The translations under genes were made by a program, and so were the position numbers. The notes under the pieces were generated by a model. The model did no database searches, had not been told where the DNA came from, and was given only the letters and a program-made list of their open reading frames with translations. A stretch of 61,000 nt of DNA, from contig RPFO01001706.1 in the NCBI GenBank assembly GCA_009746045.1, forward strand, positions 1 through 61,000, read 5' to 3'. Origin of the DNA: Mesostigma viride. Taxonomy: Eukaryota; Streptophyta; Mesostigmatophyceae; Mesostigmatales; Mesostigmataceae. This document shows positions 38,921 to 49,341 of the stretch, in pieces. Every line of letters starts with the position of its first letter. Positions within the stretch are counted from its first letter, which is position 1.

Positions 38921-41900
38921 TGAAGCAGTCCCGTGTACATAGTGAGACACCCTGTGGGGACACAGCTTCACATGTAAATAAATCTGGGCAGGGTGCCACC
39001 TCTGATCAGCACCAGGGGTGTACTGATGTTCTCATTCCACAAGATTGCATGCATGCTGCAGCACAACAATCCCCTCAACTGTCAACAGGTGGAGGGTCCC
39101 CAGACAGGGTTGGCTCTGGGAGCCTAGATGCTCTGCTGGGAGGGTCTGCTGGGTCCTCTGGATCCAAGATGCAGAAGGTGGATGTTGCGTCCTCACACGC
39201 AGGGCCCGTCCAGGCGTCTTCCCAGGTGCGTAATCTGGCTAGGCAACTGAGCTACACGGATGCTGGACGCAGGCTGCACAATATCTTTGGTCACACAGCC
39301 ATGGCTGAGATGTTTGGTTGGAAGATTGGAGATGAGCCACTGAGGGAAGCATGCAGGGCTGCAGCTGAGCAATGTGCTTGTAAGGAGAATGCTGCCAAGA
39401 AGCCAAGGTCCCATGCTAGGGAGCCTGCCAGGGAGAAGGGGGACATCCAGGTAGACGTCCAGCATATCAGGGGCTTATACATTTTGGTGGCAGTGGACAG
39501 ATTTAGCAGGTACAGGCTGCTCCAGATTCTGCCAGATATGAAGGGGAATACCCTGCTGCTGGGCTTGCAGACTCTCTTACCAGGCTTTGGGGTGTACAAG
39601 ACAGTACAGGCTGATATTCAGTTTGAGTGCCTACTGTCACAGCAGGAGCAACTGCCATGCAAGCTGCTGGTCACGCCCAGGGAGAGCCATGGACAGCAAG
39701 GTGCTGTGGAGAGATCCATCAGGGAGGTCAAGACCGTAGTGCTGGCAGAACCTAAGGTGCCACTGGTAGCATCTGCTTTGGAGAGGGCAGTGTGGACCAG
39801 GCAGGTGGAAGAACAGTTGAACCTCAGAATAAACTACTATTATGACGGGGTGGCTGTCAATCCTGTAGCACTGCAGTTTGGGATGCTAGCCCAGGAAGTG
39901 GTCCAGGCATGCTTGAGGAAAGCAGACAGGGTGTTTGCTCAGTTGAGACGCAAGGATAGGGGCTGGAATGTGCTGAGGCCTCAGGTGGGGCTGAAGGTCA
40001 GAATGTGGAAGGAGCCATCAATGCAGGGCAAGAGGGGCAAGTGGCAGAACGGGGTGGTGACCTGTGTGGAAGATGCCAATCGTTCCTGCCTTGTGGCCTT
40101 GGAGAGTAATCCCAGGCATGTTTACAGGTTGAGCTGGGCCAACGTCAAGGAACGCAAGCCACATGCAATCTGGCCTGCAGACGGGCCTGGACCCCAGTGT
40201 TGGCTGGAGGGCCAGGTTAAGGACCAGGTAGTTGATGTGCCTGTCACTGACGTGGGAGGTGGCTATCCCTCTGATGATGATGAGGTGCAGGAGGCAACTG
40301 CATCACCTGTGGTGGAGCCAACGGGGGCTGGGCCTGCACCAGGGTCCAAGAGGCCACTCATGGCAGACATTGTCCGGTCGCTCATGTTCAACAAGCACAA
40401 GGATCCCAAGGTATCTAAGTTGACTGAATGGGGTTCTTGCTGGGCTGCTACCCTAGAAGTGGATACTAACTCAGAGGTGTCTATCATCAGGGTGGAGGAT
40501 GCTCAGGGCCTGAAGGTGAATAAGGCTGGCTGCAGGGCAGTGAGTGACTTTACGGGCACTGTAACAATGAAGATCCTAGGGGAAGTGACTGTGCCTATCC
40601 TGGGTGTCCCCACTGCGTTCTGTGTGGTGGAAGGGTACCAGGGGCCTGCCATTTTGGGCCAGAATTTCTTGTGCATGCCAGGAGTGACTCTGTCAGCAGA
40701 TGAGCTTGCACTAGAAGGTCATGGCAGTTTGCCCCTCCAGAGATATCACTACTCCAAGGGTCTAGCTGTGGCAGTCAAGGCTGTGAAGGGGCAGCAGAGT
40801 GTGGGGCCTGAAGGCAAGGAGCCCATTGCTGAGGACTTGTTGATCATCCCAACCACCCTAGATCCACGGGACTTGGGGGTGCACAAGTACCAGATTGCTG
40901 GTCACAGTCCTATTTCCTGGCACCAGTTGGTAGAGTTGATGCAAAGCCCCAAGATGGCTAAGGCATGGATTCTAGGGTTTGTCTCCAGTGGGCATGACTG
41001 GATAGTGTCTAACTGTGCTGAGCCTGTGGATGAGTTGCCCAGGGAGCATCAGTTGCTAAGGCTCTTGTTTGTGCTCAAGCTGAAGGAGATAGACGGTGTG
41101 CAGGTGCCACATGTGAGGCCAGTTGTGACTGAGTACCATGGCACGGGGGAGCTGACAGATGAGGAGTTGTATACGCCTGGGATGCTGCATGATACCTGGA
41201 GGATTGTTCTGTGTATATATCTGTCTTTCCTGGTCAAGGGCATTGCGTACAGCTCTGTGCTGATTGATTTCAAGAGGGCTTTTCTCAAGGTGATGTGGAG
41301 CAGGCCAAGGAGACGTGGCGTGATATCCCTCCCTTCTTTGTAACAGTGCCCAAGGTGTGGAGAGCAGAGATCAAGTCAAAATATCTCAGAATACTCAAGG
41401 GTTTGGAGGGTCTCAGGTCCAGCCCTATCATCTGGAGAAAGAGCCTGGAAAAGTTTCTGAAAACTCACTGTGGCTTTACTGTGTCTCCAGTTGATCCTTG
41501 CTTGTTCCAGAGTACTCATGAAGGGTTGCCTGTGTTTGCATCTCTGCATGGAGATGACCTGCACCTTTTAGGGCCTCCTGAGTGGGTGGATTCAGTACTG
41601 TCCAAGATCCAGAAGAGGTTTGAGTTAGGAAAGGTCCAGCACATGAAGCAGGATGAGCCCATGGTGTTTTGTGGAATGCAGGCCACGCTGATCAAGAGGG
41701 CAGGTACTTGGTTTATCAAGATGGAGGGTGGCAACAACTATCCTCAGCAGATCATTGATGCCCTCCAGCAGCCCATTACCCAGGCCAGGTGTGCCACAAT
41801 CAGGGGAATGTTGGCTTGGCTAGCTAGCATTTGTGCCCCAGATTTGTTGGTGCTGAGTAGGCTCACAGATGCTCAGCTGGTTGAGGTAGGGGCAGAGCAG

Positions 41901-42455
41901 GTGGTTGAGTCTGTCAGGAGCTCACCTCCACTCATACTGGCAGCTGTGGACTTGTACAAACCACTCAACATGGTGCTTTTTGTGGACAGTTCCATGGACA
42001 GCAGGAAGGTGACGGATGTCAGGGGTAGGGCAGCAGCACTCATTACACTACAACAGGAGCACACTTCTCTGGTCAGCTGGTACAGTAGGTTACAGAACAG
42101 GGTGACGCCCAGCAGTGACATTGCTGAGTGCAGGGCAATATGTGAGGGGCTACACACTGCTCTTTACCTCAGGGAGTTATTCTACCAGCTCTGTCAGGTA
42201 GCTTCCTGTAGCTTGCAGCTGCACACACTGGTCAAGACAGACAGCATGGGCATGGTGCAGTTTGTGCACAGACAGCTCGCCAGGAGCAGGGATCTGGATT
42301 ATTTGTTGCTGAAGGAGATGTCTTACCTTGCTCATCTTGAACATGTGCCTGGTGTTGACAACCCAGCAGACGCCCTCACCAAGCTGGAGAGCAAGGCTGA
42401 GCTACAATACCCTGTGCTCAAAGGGCTCATGTACCCCTTTTCTGGTGGGACTTGA
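38917..42455 (+). CDS. Pol: integrase - protease - RT - RNase H
   Basis: Open from 38917 to 41343, then continuing in the -1 frame to 42455. Integrase: H-x4-H near 39274 and Cys residues near 39350-39380; acidic residues in DIQVDVQH (about 39444), VQADIQFEC (about 39604) and GAVERSIREV (about 39700). Protease: LEVDTNSEVSII at about 40455 and AILGQNFL at about 40648, a retropepsin fold signature with DTN for DTG. RT: FVLKLKEIDG, VLIDFKRAFL (41253-41287), then GDVEQAKETW, LKGLEGLRSSPIIW, DPCLF and the catalytic HGDD (about 41547) in place of YVDD. RNase H: FVDSS, AECRAI, DSMG and HVPGVDNPADALTK. The frame changes at about 41287 (CTCAAGG); adding one base gives a continuous RT. Canonical Copia order is PR-IN-RT-RH. 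Confidence 0.85.
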
Positions 42456-43419
42456 AGTCCAGCCTTTGCCAGTTGGTGGCTGACCAGTGCTGTTGTCCCC
42501 AGGGGGGAGGGCAACAGGTAGCCTACCTGTCACCAAGCAGGTAGAAGGCTCAACAGGAGCAAGCTCTTCCTGTAAAGGATTAGCACAGTGGGATGCCTTT
42601 GGCCTCGGGCAGTTAGGCCATGACAGGGCAGGCCATGTTGAGAGTTCTTCCAGGTTGTTTGTATATATCTCTCTTGTTTAGTTTTCTTTAGCTGTGAATA
42701 AGTGACAACCTTGGATATTATGGTGTTGTAACCTGACAGTTGGGCCTTGCTGGTGCAGGCTGGTCCACTGGGAACACTCAACATTGGTTTTGGTGGATAT
42801 TCTATAATAAACATAATCATGTTGTATGCCAATCTCTCTTGTTGTCTGTCATGTGACCAGGTTAAGTTTAACCTGGGGTTCTGGGGTAGGGTTCGATTCC
42901 CTAGTTGAGCCACAGCCTGGTATGTATGACTCCTGGGCTTTAACACCCAGTGATGACATGGGCTCCCCATCAAGCAGTGGCACAGTGGTGTTGAAGTGGT
43001 TTCCATTGGTGAACATTTGGATGGATGATGCCTGGAACGCTCGGGGCGGGCGCCATGAAACGGGCGCCAGTGATAACTGGGAAGACCAGGAACTCACTGT
43101 AATACGTTTCCTGTAGTCAGGGCCTCTCATTCAGATATCCAGGATATGTTGCCTAAGGAATATTCAATATCCTCCTTTAAGCCCAAGCCAAGGTACAGTT
43201 GCAAAAGAAAGGGTTGGGGATGACCTGCAGGTCAAGTTAATGATCAGATGGCAGGGTTGAACCATAGATCCCTAAAAGAGGATACCATTAAGGTGGCAAA
43301 AGGGGTGCTCATGAGGCTTATTATAAGTCCAGGGTAACCAGGTGTCCATTTCACAAGGCAGCAAGGAATGGGTTGGTCATGGTGTGAAGCTTGCAGCTCC
43401 AAAACAAGAAAGGGTTGGA
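42456..43419 (+). other. Copia-like element 3' internal region
   Basis: No gene. AATAAAC at about 42805 may act in polyadenylation. 43045-43115 resembles a diverged copy of the LTR end (GGGAAGACCAGGAACTCACT). A purine-rich AAAACAAGAAAGGGTTGGA (about 43401-43419) is the polypurine tract candidate. Confidence 0.6.
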
Positions 43420-44063
43420 GTTAGCATATTGGTGATGCAATATGCTAAGCATATCATACTTGAAGTGGCCTTTCCAACGCCGTGCTAAACGCCTCATTTG
43501 GACAAGGAACTTGAGAGTTATCAAGTCCCGAAGTAATGCCGCCGGACGCTACAGCAGTACCAGGACTAAGGACACGTGAGGGACAGGGCACGTGGCAGTG
43601 TTGGGTGAACCATCACACGTTACGTGTCACAGGACCGACTGTCACTAGGAGGTACTGTGGTCAATATTGGTTGATGGTACCAAGAATGTCACAGGACTTC
43701 AGGACTGGCAGTCCTGCAGGCCTGGGATGGACGGGTACTTGTCATGACGGATAAATCCAGAGCGTTACTGTCATTCATGGAAGGACAGACGTCCTGGATT
43801 GATGCAACCAAGGAAATTGACAGTGGCGGACCTGCCAAGGCGTGCAAGGCCTGGCAGCAATGGTGAGACCTAGAAAGGCTCGGACACAGCAGTGGCCAAG
43901 CGTCTTTTCCCAACACCGTCCGTGGGTGCTGCCGCCTCAGGCTAGTGACCACAGGGTAGTGAGGCAACTGTGGTAAAGGTTAAAAGCCGCTGGTTGAAAC
44001 CATGGCTCCAGTCATCACATCTTGGGAAGACCAGAAACTCACTGATCCGCGTTCATCTAAATC
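43420..44063 (+). repeat. 3' LTR
   Basis: Matches the 5' LTR except A-to-C near 43618 and loss of three bases (CAG) near 43700. Followed by AAGGA. Confidence 0.92.
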
Positions 44064-44283
44064 AAGGACCAGCTTCTTACTTATATACCCTCATGGGCGC
44101 CTGGTAGGTGACGTAGAACTGCGTGGGTGCCACCGCCTTCCCCACTCACGGGACAAGGCGGCTCCCCCACCAGTCCAGCTCACCTACTGATTCCCCTCGA
44201 TCCCCTGAGGACAAGCAGCGGTTAATTCCTTTGTCGTCGCAAGATCGAGGTTGCACGACCTCACCTGGACGCTGGACGACGAC
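44064..44283 (+). pseudogene. Diverged ORF1 relic, right part
   Basis: Continues 35883: PHGRLVGDVELRGCHRLP then DKAAPPPVQLTY matches GRMGLIGEIALAAHRLP and GKAGPPPLLLTF of intact copies; TLDDDL follows at about 44270 in another frame. It ends against a minus-strand LINE 3' tail. Confidence 0.65.
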
Positions 44284-45617
44284 CTGAATTGAATTGGAAC
44301 ATAACTCCGTTGGGAGTATATTATATTCATTAACTGAGAATGATAAGTTACGGAGGTGAGAGGGGCATGCAACATAAGGAAAACCCGGAAAAGAAGAAGA
44401 ACCCTGAAGAAATTAATAGGAATCTGATGTCCACGGACATCCAAAGATCACGCCCGCTGCACAAGGTACAACTGAACTATATCACAAAACTACGGCACGC
44501 AGCAACATCGCTGCCGGCCCACCATGCAGGCCTGGGAGGGATCTAGACCGCATGGGTCGCGACAAAGTCGGCCCGGGTGCGGCGGAATAACACATCAGCC
44601 ACGGTGCGAGTGAGCCGGCGAGTGACAGGCGCTGCCGCCAATACGAGGACCACGTGCGGGCAGACCACGGGCGCCGGGCAGTCTGACCCTCGAGGTCGAG
44701 GCGGTCTTCACGGCGCTGGCAGCACTCGTGGAAAAACTCAGCTGCCAGTCTTCTTGGGGCCCGGCCATGGCCCCGAACTCCTCAAGGACAAAGGGGATGA
44801 CCCGGTGGGGCCCCACATTGCCGTAGGAGGCTGTCGCGCTCAGCCACAGCGGCAGCAGCGCCGGCATCCACAGCCGCCCGGAGGATGTGGCGACCGGAGA
44901 GCGGCCGAGCCACGGAGAGTCGGAGACATCGATGAGCAGGCGGCAACCCTGCCCGTCGTATAGTCAAGCACGGTAATGTCGGGGCGGTGGTTGGGTGATC
45001 GGTAGAGGGCGGCCCCATGCATTCGCGTCCTCGCGCTTGATGCCGGAGTGGGGAAAGACCGACCGAACCATGGCACACACCACCCGGAGGAGAGCAGTAT
45101 GGAGATAGAGGAACCAGTTCTGGTTCTGCTGGCCACCCAATGATGCACGCGATGTGTGTCCCATGCAGTAGTATCGAGAGCGACCCCGCAGCTGCCGCAG
45201 GACGCACCCGCTGTGATGATCATCACAGCTCTCCAGAGGTTGCGGGGCAAACAGCTAGCTGGTGGTGGAGAGCGCGATGGTGTAAAGGGCCGGAACCAGC
45301 GTGAACAAATGGCTCATGGGGAGGGCGCGCAGGAATACGGACCCCACGCTCCCCTCAAGGGAAACGGAGTGAAGCCAAGCCTTCCCCTGATCGTTCAAGC
45401 TCGCATGCAGACCCATCCAGTCGGCACAGTGTAGTATACCCGCGTAGGTCTTTTGTTGTTTTTCATGATCGCAGGCAGGGAAGACACTAGGCCTGACTAT
45501 GACAGTGGACACGCCCGGCCTGCGCCGGGGCAGGCGACGGTGGACGGCCTGGGCGGGGCGGGCGAGGTCGCAGGCCTGCTGGATCCCGAGGTAAGAATCC
45601 TGCACAGCCTGCACCAA
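44284..45617 (-). mobile_element. LINE with ORF2 C-terminus (5'-truncated)
   Basis: Minus strand: broken ORF2 C-terminal coding region (45617 to about 44590), a 3' UTR of about 250 bp, terminal CTCCCAACGGAG (about 44304-44315) and an AATTC-type tail at 44284-44296. It shares its 3' terminus and tail with the ORF1-only copies. Confidence 0.65.
44590..45617 (-). pseudogene. LINE ORF2 C-terminal region (post-RT, zinc-binding and PDI motif)
   Basis: Read through several frames: GILHCADWMGLHASLNDQGK, AWLHSVSLEG, FLRALPMSHLFTLVPALYTI, then CGSCG and a spaced H-rich segment, FPHSGIKREDANAWG, NHRPDITVLDY, and a last segment with VGPHRVIPFVLEEFGAM. This series (RL-motif, CxxC, R-P-D-I, Y-V-PFV-EE-G) is the usual C-terminus of plant/algal LINE-type RT proteins. 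At least three frameshifts; inactive. The RT core of a similar protein is at 55053-55883. Confidence 0.6.
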
Positions 45618-45999
45618 GGGGGAGGGGGAGGGGGTTGTCGCGTCCGTGATCTATCACGTCCGCAATTCAGATTTTAGCGTAATTCTGACGTCCGCAGCCT
45701 TGTGCGGGTTGCTATACCGCGGCCCGGTACTGACGCCGCGGATCTCAGTTGTACTCACGCGCCAAGTCCGCTGAATTTGCTGACGGAACTTTTGGGCGGA
45801 CCTGAATTTCACTGACATTCGTCACAAGGGCAGTTTGCCGAATGCTGGTACACAGCAAGCCGGCAAGGCACTGAGCAGATGTGCAATTTCAGGATTTCAA
45901 CGTGGGACACCAGACACAAATGCAAGGAAGCCCCAGGCGGTGCCTGGCATAGCCGATAGATTTGCCCTTGTATATTTGTGTTCGCTTGACAGATAAAGC
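45618..45999. other. Unassigned DNA
   Basis: No gene or repeat that I can support. 45697-45735 contains a GC-rich stretch with CCGCGGCCCGG, also seen at the end of the insertion at 27787-28080. Confidence 0.4.
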
Positions 46000-46960
46000 T
46001 TGAAGTTTAGCTTGTCGGAAATTAGACAATGTTATGATTGGCTGATGTCTAAAGTGCCCTACCAGCCATTAAGAATGTACTCCAGCACGCAAAATGTACT
46101 TCGTACCGAAGTTTGTCTTTTTATGCTGAAAATTGTCATGCATGATGTTTGCAACCAAAATAGACCTCGTACAAAGTTTGGTATCGATCGGACGTCATCT
46201 TGGTGACATTTGCTAGCAATAAAGGTACATTTTTGTCATTTTTTGTTAAATTAAATAGTAATAAATAGGAAACAGTACTAAATCACGTCAAACCATCATG
46301 GATATTTGCAAGCAACCTAATTACCACTAGAATAGACCATGCACAAAGTTTGGGGTCAATCTGAACTCAAAATAGTGACGTTTGCTAGCATAAATACTGC
46401 ATTTTTTGCCATTTTCAAGCATTTTGCTAAGTGTAAGCTACTAAACAATATCAAACTACGTCATAAAGCTATGAAATATTGGAAGCAACCTAAACACCAC
46501 TAGATTAGACCATGGGCCAAGTTTGGGCTCAGTCTGATGTCAAAATAGTGACGTTTGCTAGCATAAATGGTGCATTTTTTGCCATTTTCAAGCATTTTGC
46601 TCAGTGTAAGCTACTAAAAAATATCAAACTATGTCAGAAAGCTATGAAATGTTGGAAGCAACCTAAACACCACTAGATTAGACCATGGGCCAAGTTTGGG
46701 CCCAGTTTGATCTCAAAATAGTGACGTTTGCTAGCATAAATGGTGCAATTTTTGCCTTTTTCAAGCATTTTGGTAAGTATAGTTGCCTCAAACTATGTCA
46801 GAAAACTGTGAATTGTTGTAAATAACCTGTTTGCCACTACATTAGACCATCCTCAACTTGTAAGGTCAGGCATAGGTAAAGGTAGTGACATTTGCTAGCA
46901 CTATATACAAGCATATTATGCCTCTTTTCGCATATACACATTAAAAATAACAAGACATCA
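46000..46960 (+). repeat. Tandem repeat of about 173 bp, about five units
   Basis: Unit marker (TAGACC...) at 46161, 46333, 46506, 46679 and 46843: spacings 172, 173, 173 and 164. Shared blocks include GTGACGTTTGCTAGCATAAA, TTGCCATTTTCAAGCATTTT and GGAAGCAACCTAAACACC. The central units are most alike; the outer ones are diverged. AT-rich, unlike its neighbours. Confidence 0.85.
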
Positions 46961-47330
46961 TCATATCATGGCCTTAATACAAGGTGTGCAAATGCAAATC
47001 ACACCAGATCGGATGACCAATGATGGGTGGCTGCATGCCAACACATCTACCAGGCTGCAGGGTGAGAGGCCACATCGCTACAAGACAGGAATCCTCGCAA
47101 TTGCACAACACCGCTAGTACACTGTGCACATACCCCAAGAGGATTTGGCTACAAGCCATAAAAGTTTGGCCATGCTAACACATTCTTCATCCAAGCAAAA
47201 TGCAGCCTCTCCAAACTCAACTCATTGATTTAAATTCAGCTAGGCCAGGCGTGCATGCTCTACTTGCCGATAACCATGAGTAAACTTGTGTACCACTTCA
47301 TTCCATGCGCCGGTAGATGGCACCGTCTCA
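46961..47330. other. Unassigned DNA
   Basis: Nothing recognisable; lies 3' of the minus-strand ORF at 47575. Confidence 0.4.
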
Positions 47331-47339
47331 TCTACCAGT

Positions 47340-47525
47340 CATCCCCGGCTCCCATTCCGCATCCTCCTCTCCCTCTCCCTCTCCCTCTTCCTCCTCCCCC
47401 TCCCCCTCCCATTCTCCCTCCCCTCTCCCTCCCCTCTCCCTCCTCCTCCCCTCCTCCTCCCCCTCCTCCTCCCCCTCTTTCTCCCCCTCTTTCTCTCCCT
47501 CTCCCTCTTCCTCCTCCTCCCCGCC
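47340..47525 (+). repeat. CT-rich low-complexity tract
   Basis: CTCCCTCTCCCTC-type polypyrimidine run of about 185 bp, just downstream of the stop of the minus-strand ORF. Confidence 0.9.
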
Positions 47526-47574
47526 TTCACTGTCACTGTGCACAGCAGGGACGGCATCGTCTATGTGGGTGCCA

Positions 47575-49341
47575 TCACCTGCGTTCACGGTGCCAGCCTA
47601 GCTCCTGTGGAAAGAAGCGAGCGCGGCCAAATGCCTCGACTGGGTGTGGGCAGCCGCACACGAACTGCGTCACCTCCGCCAGGGCATGATAGTCCTCACA
47701 CTGCCCATCAGCCCACATCGCCTTGATGAGCAGGTGACCTCCCCTTTCCTGAACCTTAGTGACCCAGCCATGGAAGCGCTCCCTCTTCCTCGCTATCCCC
47801 GGAAACAGGGCACACAGGCGCATCCCGATAAGCGCACGTGCTCCATGCTCGGCAAAGTAGGCATTGCAGTCATCCTTTGCTGCTGCCCTGGCGGCGGTGG
47901 CAGTCTTGTAATGCTCAAAGTCAATCTGCGGGTGCTCTTTCAACGCCGCCACCGTGGCAGCTGACAGTTTGCCGGTACTGATCAGCTCAGGCTGGTGCAC
48001 CTCTGCCGTACCGCCCACTGTCCAGTGCTGCAGGTGTACATCAGAAATGGGGACCGTCATCCCTGCGCTGCCGCCACCTAATGTCACTCTAGAAAACTGG
48101 CCCGTCCACGACGGTGCGTAGTAAGGAGAGGCGACAATGCTGTCACGCTCCGTGCGATCGCCTTCCAGATCAAGGACCTTCACCAGCATGTGTGGTGCCC
48201 ACGGCATTCCCTGCCCGCAGGTGACGGCTGGCCGCTTAACAACGAGTAGGTCGCTGCGTCGTATGAGGCTTCCATTCACCTTGAAGGTGTGCCTGCCGGA
48301 AATCAGTGTGCGCAAAGCGGGCGTTGCCGTTGATGTGCTCCCTCGCGCAGCGGGCGCACATGCGCGGTTGATCTGCGCTTGAATCTCGCGGGCAGGGCAA
48401 GCGACGTGTGAGATGACTTGTTTTATGGGCAGCCTCAGTGCTCGTGTTGCCCGCGCAACCGACTGGTCGCCTGCAGATCGCAGCGGTAAGGGTACCGCCT
48501 TGTTCGCTTGCAGTTCACGCTTCTCTTTGAGCTTTTGCTCCATGATGTCGAACAGATTCTCGTTGTTGGCACGCACATCCTCCACGGACTTTGGCACCTG
48601 CTCAATCCATCCGTCCAGCAACTGCTGCTTCTCAGCGGCGACGATGTCAGGAAAAAGGCTGTGAAGGCTAGCGCAGGTACATCTCCTGGCACCGCCCTCG
48701 TCCCATTCAAAAAGCGGCACTAGACCAGGACTTCCTTTGGGGGCCTTGCCACGCTCTATGAGGAGGCACCCATAGACAGGATCTCCCTGCGGGGTGTACC
48801 CAATGGGCGTGACCCCGTCACAAGCCTCGCCATTAGGCCCTGTGGGCTGCCACTTGTTCACCGGTGCATTTACCAACGTCTCCGATGCGGCTAGGCGCCA
48901 GCGGACATACACGGTCATATCCGGGCCCCAAAACACTTCGAGATCGAACACCTTCGAAGAGCGGTGCCTCTCCCTCTCGGCTTCGGTTGCTGGCTCATCA
49001 TCCAAGTCGGCGGTGGCGCCCGCGCCCGCACCCGCGCCGGCGCCTGCGCCCCCACCCCCGCCCGCGCCCGCGCGCGCGCCTTGGGTGGCGCCCGCGCCCG
49101 CACCCGCGCCGGCGCCTGCGCCCCCGCCCCCGCCCCCGCCCGGGCCCGCGCCCGCGCCCGCGTCTTGGGTGGCGCCCGCGCCCGCACCCGCACCCGCGCC
49201 TTCTCCCCCGCCCCCGCCCCCGCCCGCGCCCCCGCCCGCGCCATGGGTGTGGCCCGCGGCTGGCTTCTTCGGAAATGCGTCCATCGATTTCACCCACCGG
49301 CCGTCAGCGGTGGATGCACCCTTTCGGCCACGTTGTGACAT
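47575..49341 (-). CDS. Hypothetical protein with Gly/Ala repeats and a Tudor/SH3-like C-terminus
   Basis: Open frame extends to 49461; I chose the ATG at 49341 (MSQRGRKGASTADGRWVKS) because the preceding stretch is unlike coding sequence; ATG 49371 is possible. 588 residues. About 25-120 are degenerate GAGAGAGAT and GGGGG repeats. Then an ordered region: VFWGPDMTVYVRWRLAA, LFPDIVAAEKQQLLDGWIEQV, a Lys/Glu-rich helix, a Cys-containing middle and a second LFPGIARKRERFHGWVTKV followed by LLIKAMWADGQCEDYHALAE. The two LFP-I-W segments suggest an internal duplication, and the last resembles a Tudor/chromo-like barrel (W-D-G-E-D). No known family recognised. A long uninterrupted frame with low-complexity but otherwise normal composition suggests a real gene, possibly of a mobile element with the next ORF. 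Confidence 0.55.
   Translation of the reverse strand: MSQRGRKGASTADGRWVKSMDAFPKKPAAGHTHGAGGGAGGGGGGGEGAGAGAGAGATQDAGAGAGPGGGGGGGAGAGAGAGAGATQGARAGAGGGGGAGAGAGAGAGATADLDDEPATEAERERHRSSKVFDLEVFWGPDMTVYVRWRLAASETLVNAPVNKWQPTGPNGEACDGVTPIGYTPQGDPVYGCLLIERGKAPKGSPGLVPLFEWDEGGARRCTCASLHSLFPDIVAAEKQQLLDGWIEQVPKSVEDVRANNENLFDIMEQKLKEKRELQANKAVPLPLRSAGDQSVARATRALRLPIKQVISHVACPAREIQAQINRACAPAARGSTSTATPALRTLISGRHTFKVNGSLIRRSDLLVVKRPAVTCGQGMPWAPHMLVKVLDLEGDRTERDSIVASPYYAPSWTGQFSRVTLGGGSAGMTVPISDVHLQHWTVGGTAEVHQPELISTGKLSAATVAALKEHPQIDFEHYKTATAARAAAKDDCNAYFAEHGARALIGMRLCALFPGIARKRERFHGWVTKVQERGGHLLIKAMWADGQCEDYHALAEVTQFVCGCPHPVEAFGRARFFPQELGWHRERR

Larger units (their letters stand above)
35889..44063 (+). 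mobile_element. Copia-like LTR retrotransposon with permuted pol
   Basis: 8175 bp, bounded by LTRs of 647 and 644 bp differing by one substitution and a 3 bp indel, so a recent insertion. Target duplication AAGGA at 35884-35888 and 44064-44068. Internal order: extra ORF, gag with CCHC knuckle, in-frame TGA, integrase, aspartic protease, RT, RNase H. IN before RT places it with Ty1/Copia, but the protease follows the integrase. It is inserted in a decayed ORF1 element. Confidence 0.92.
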
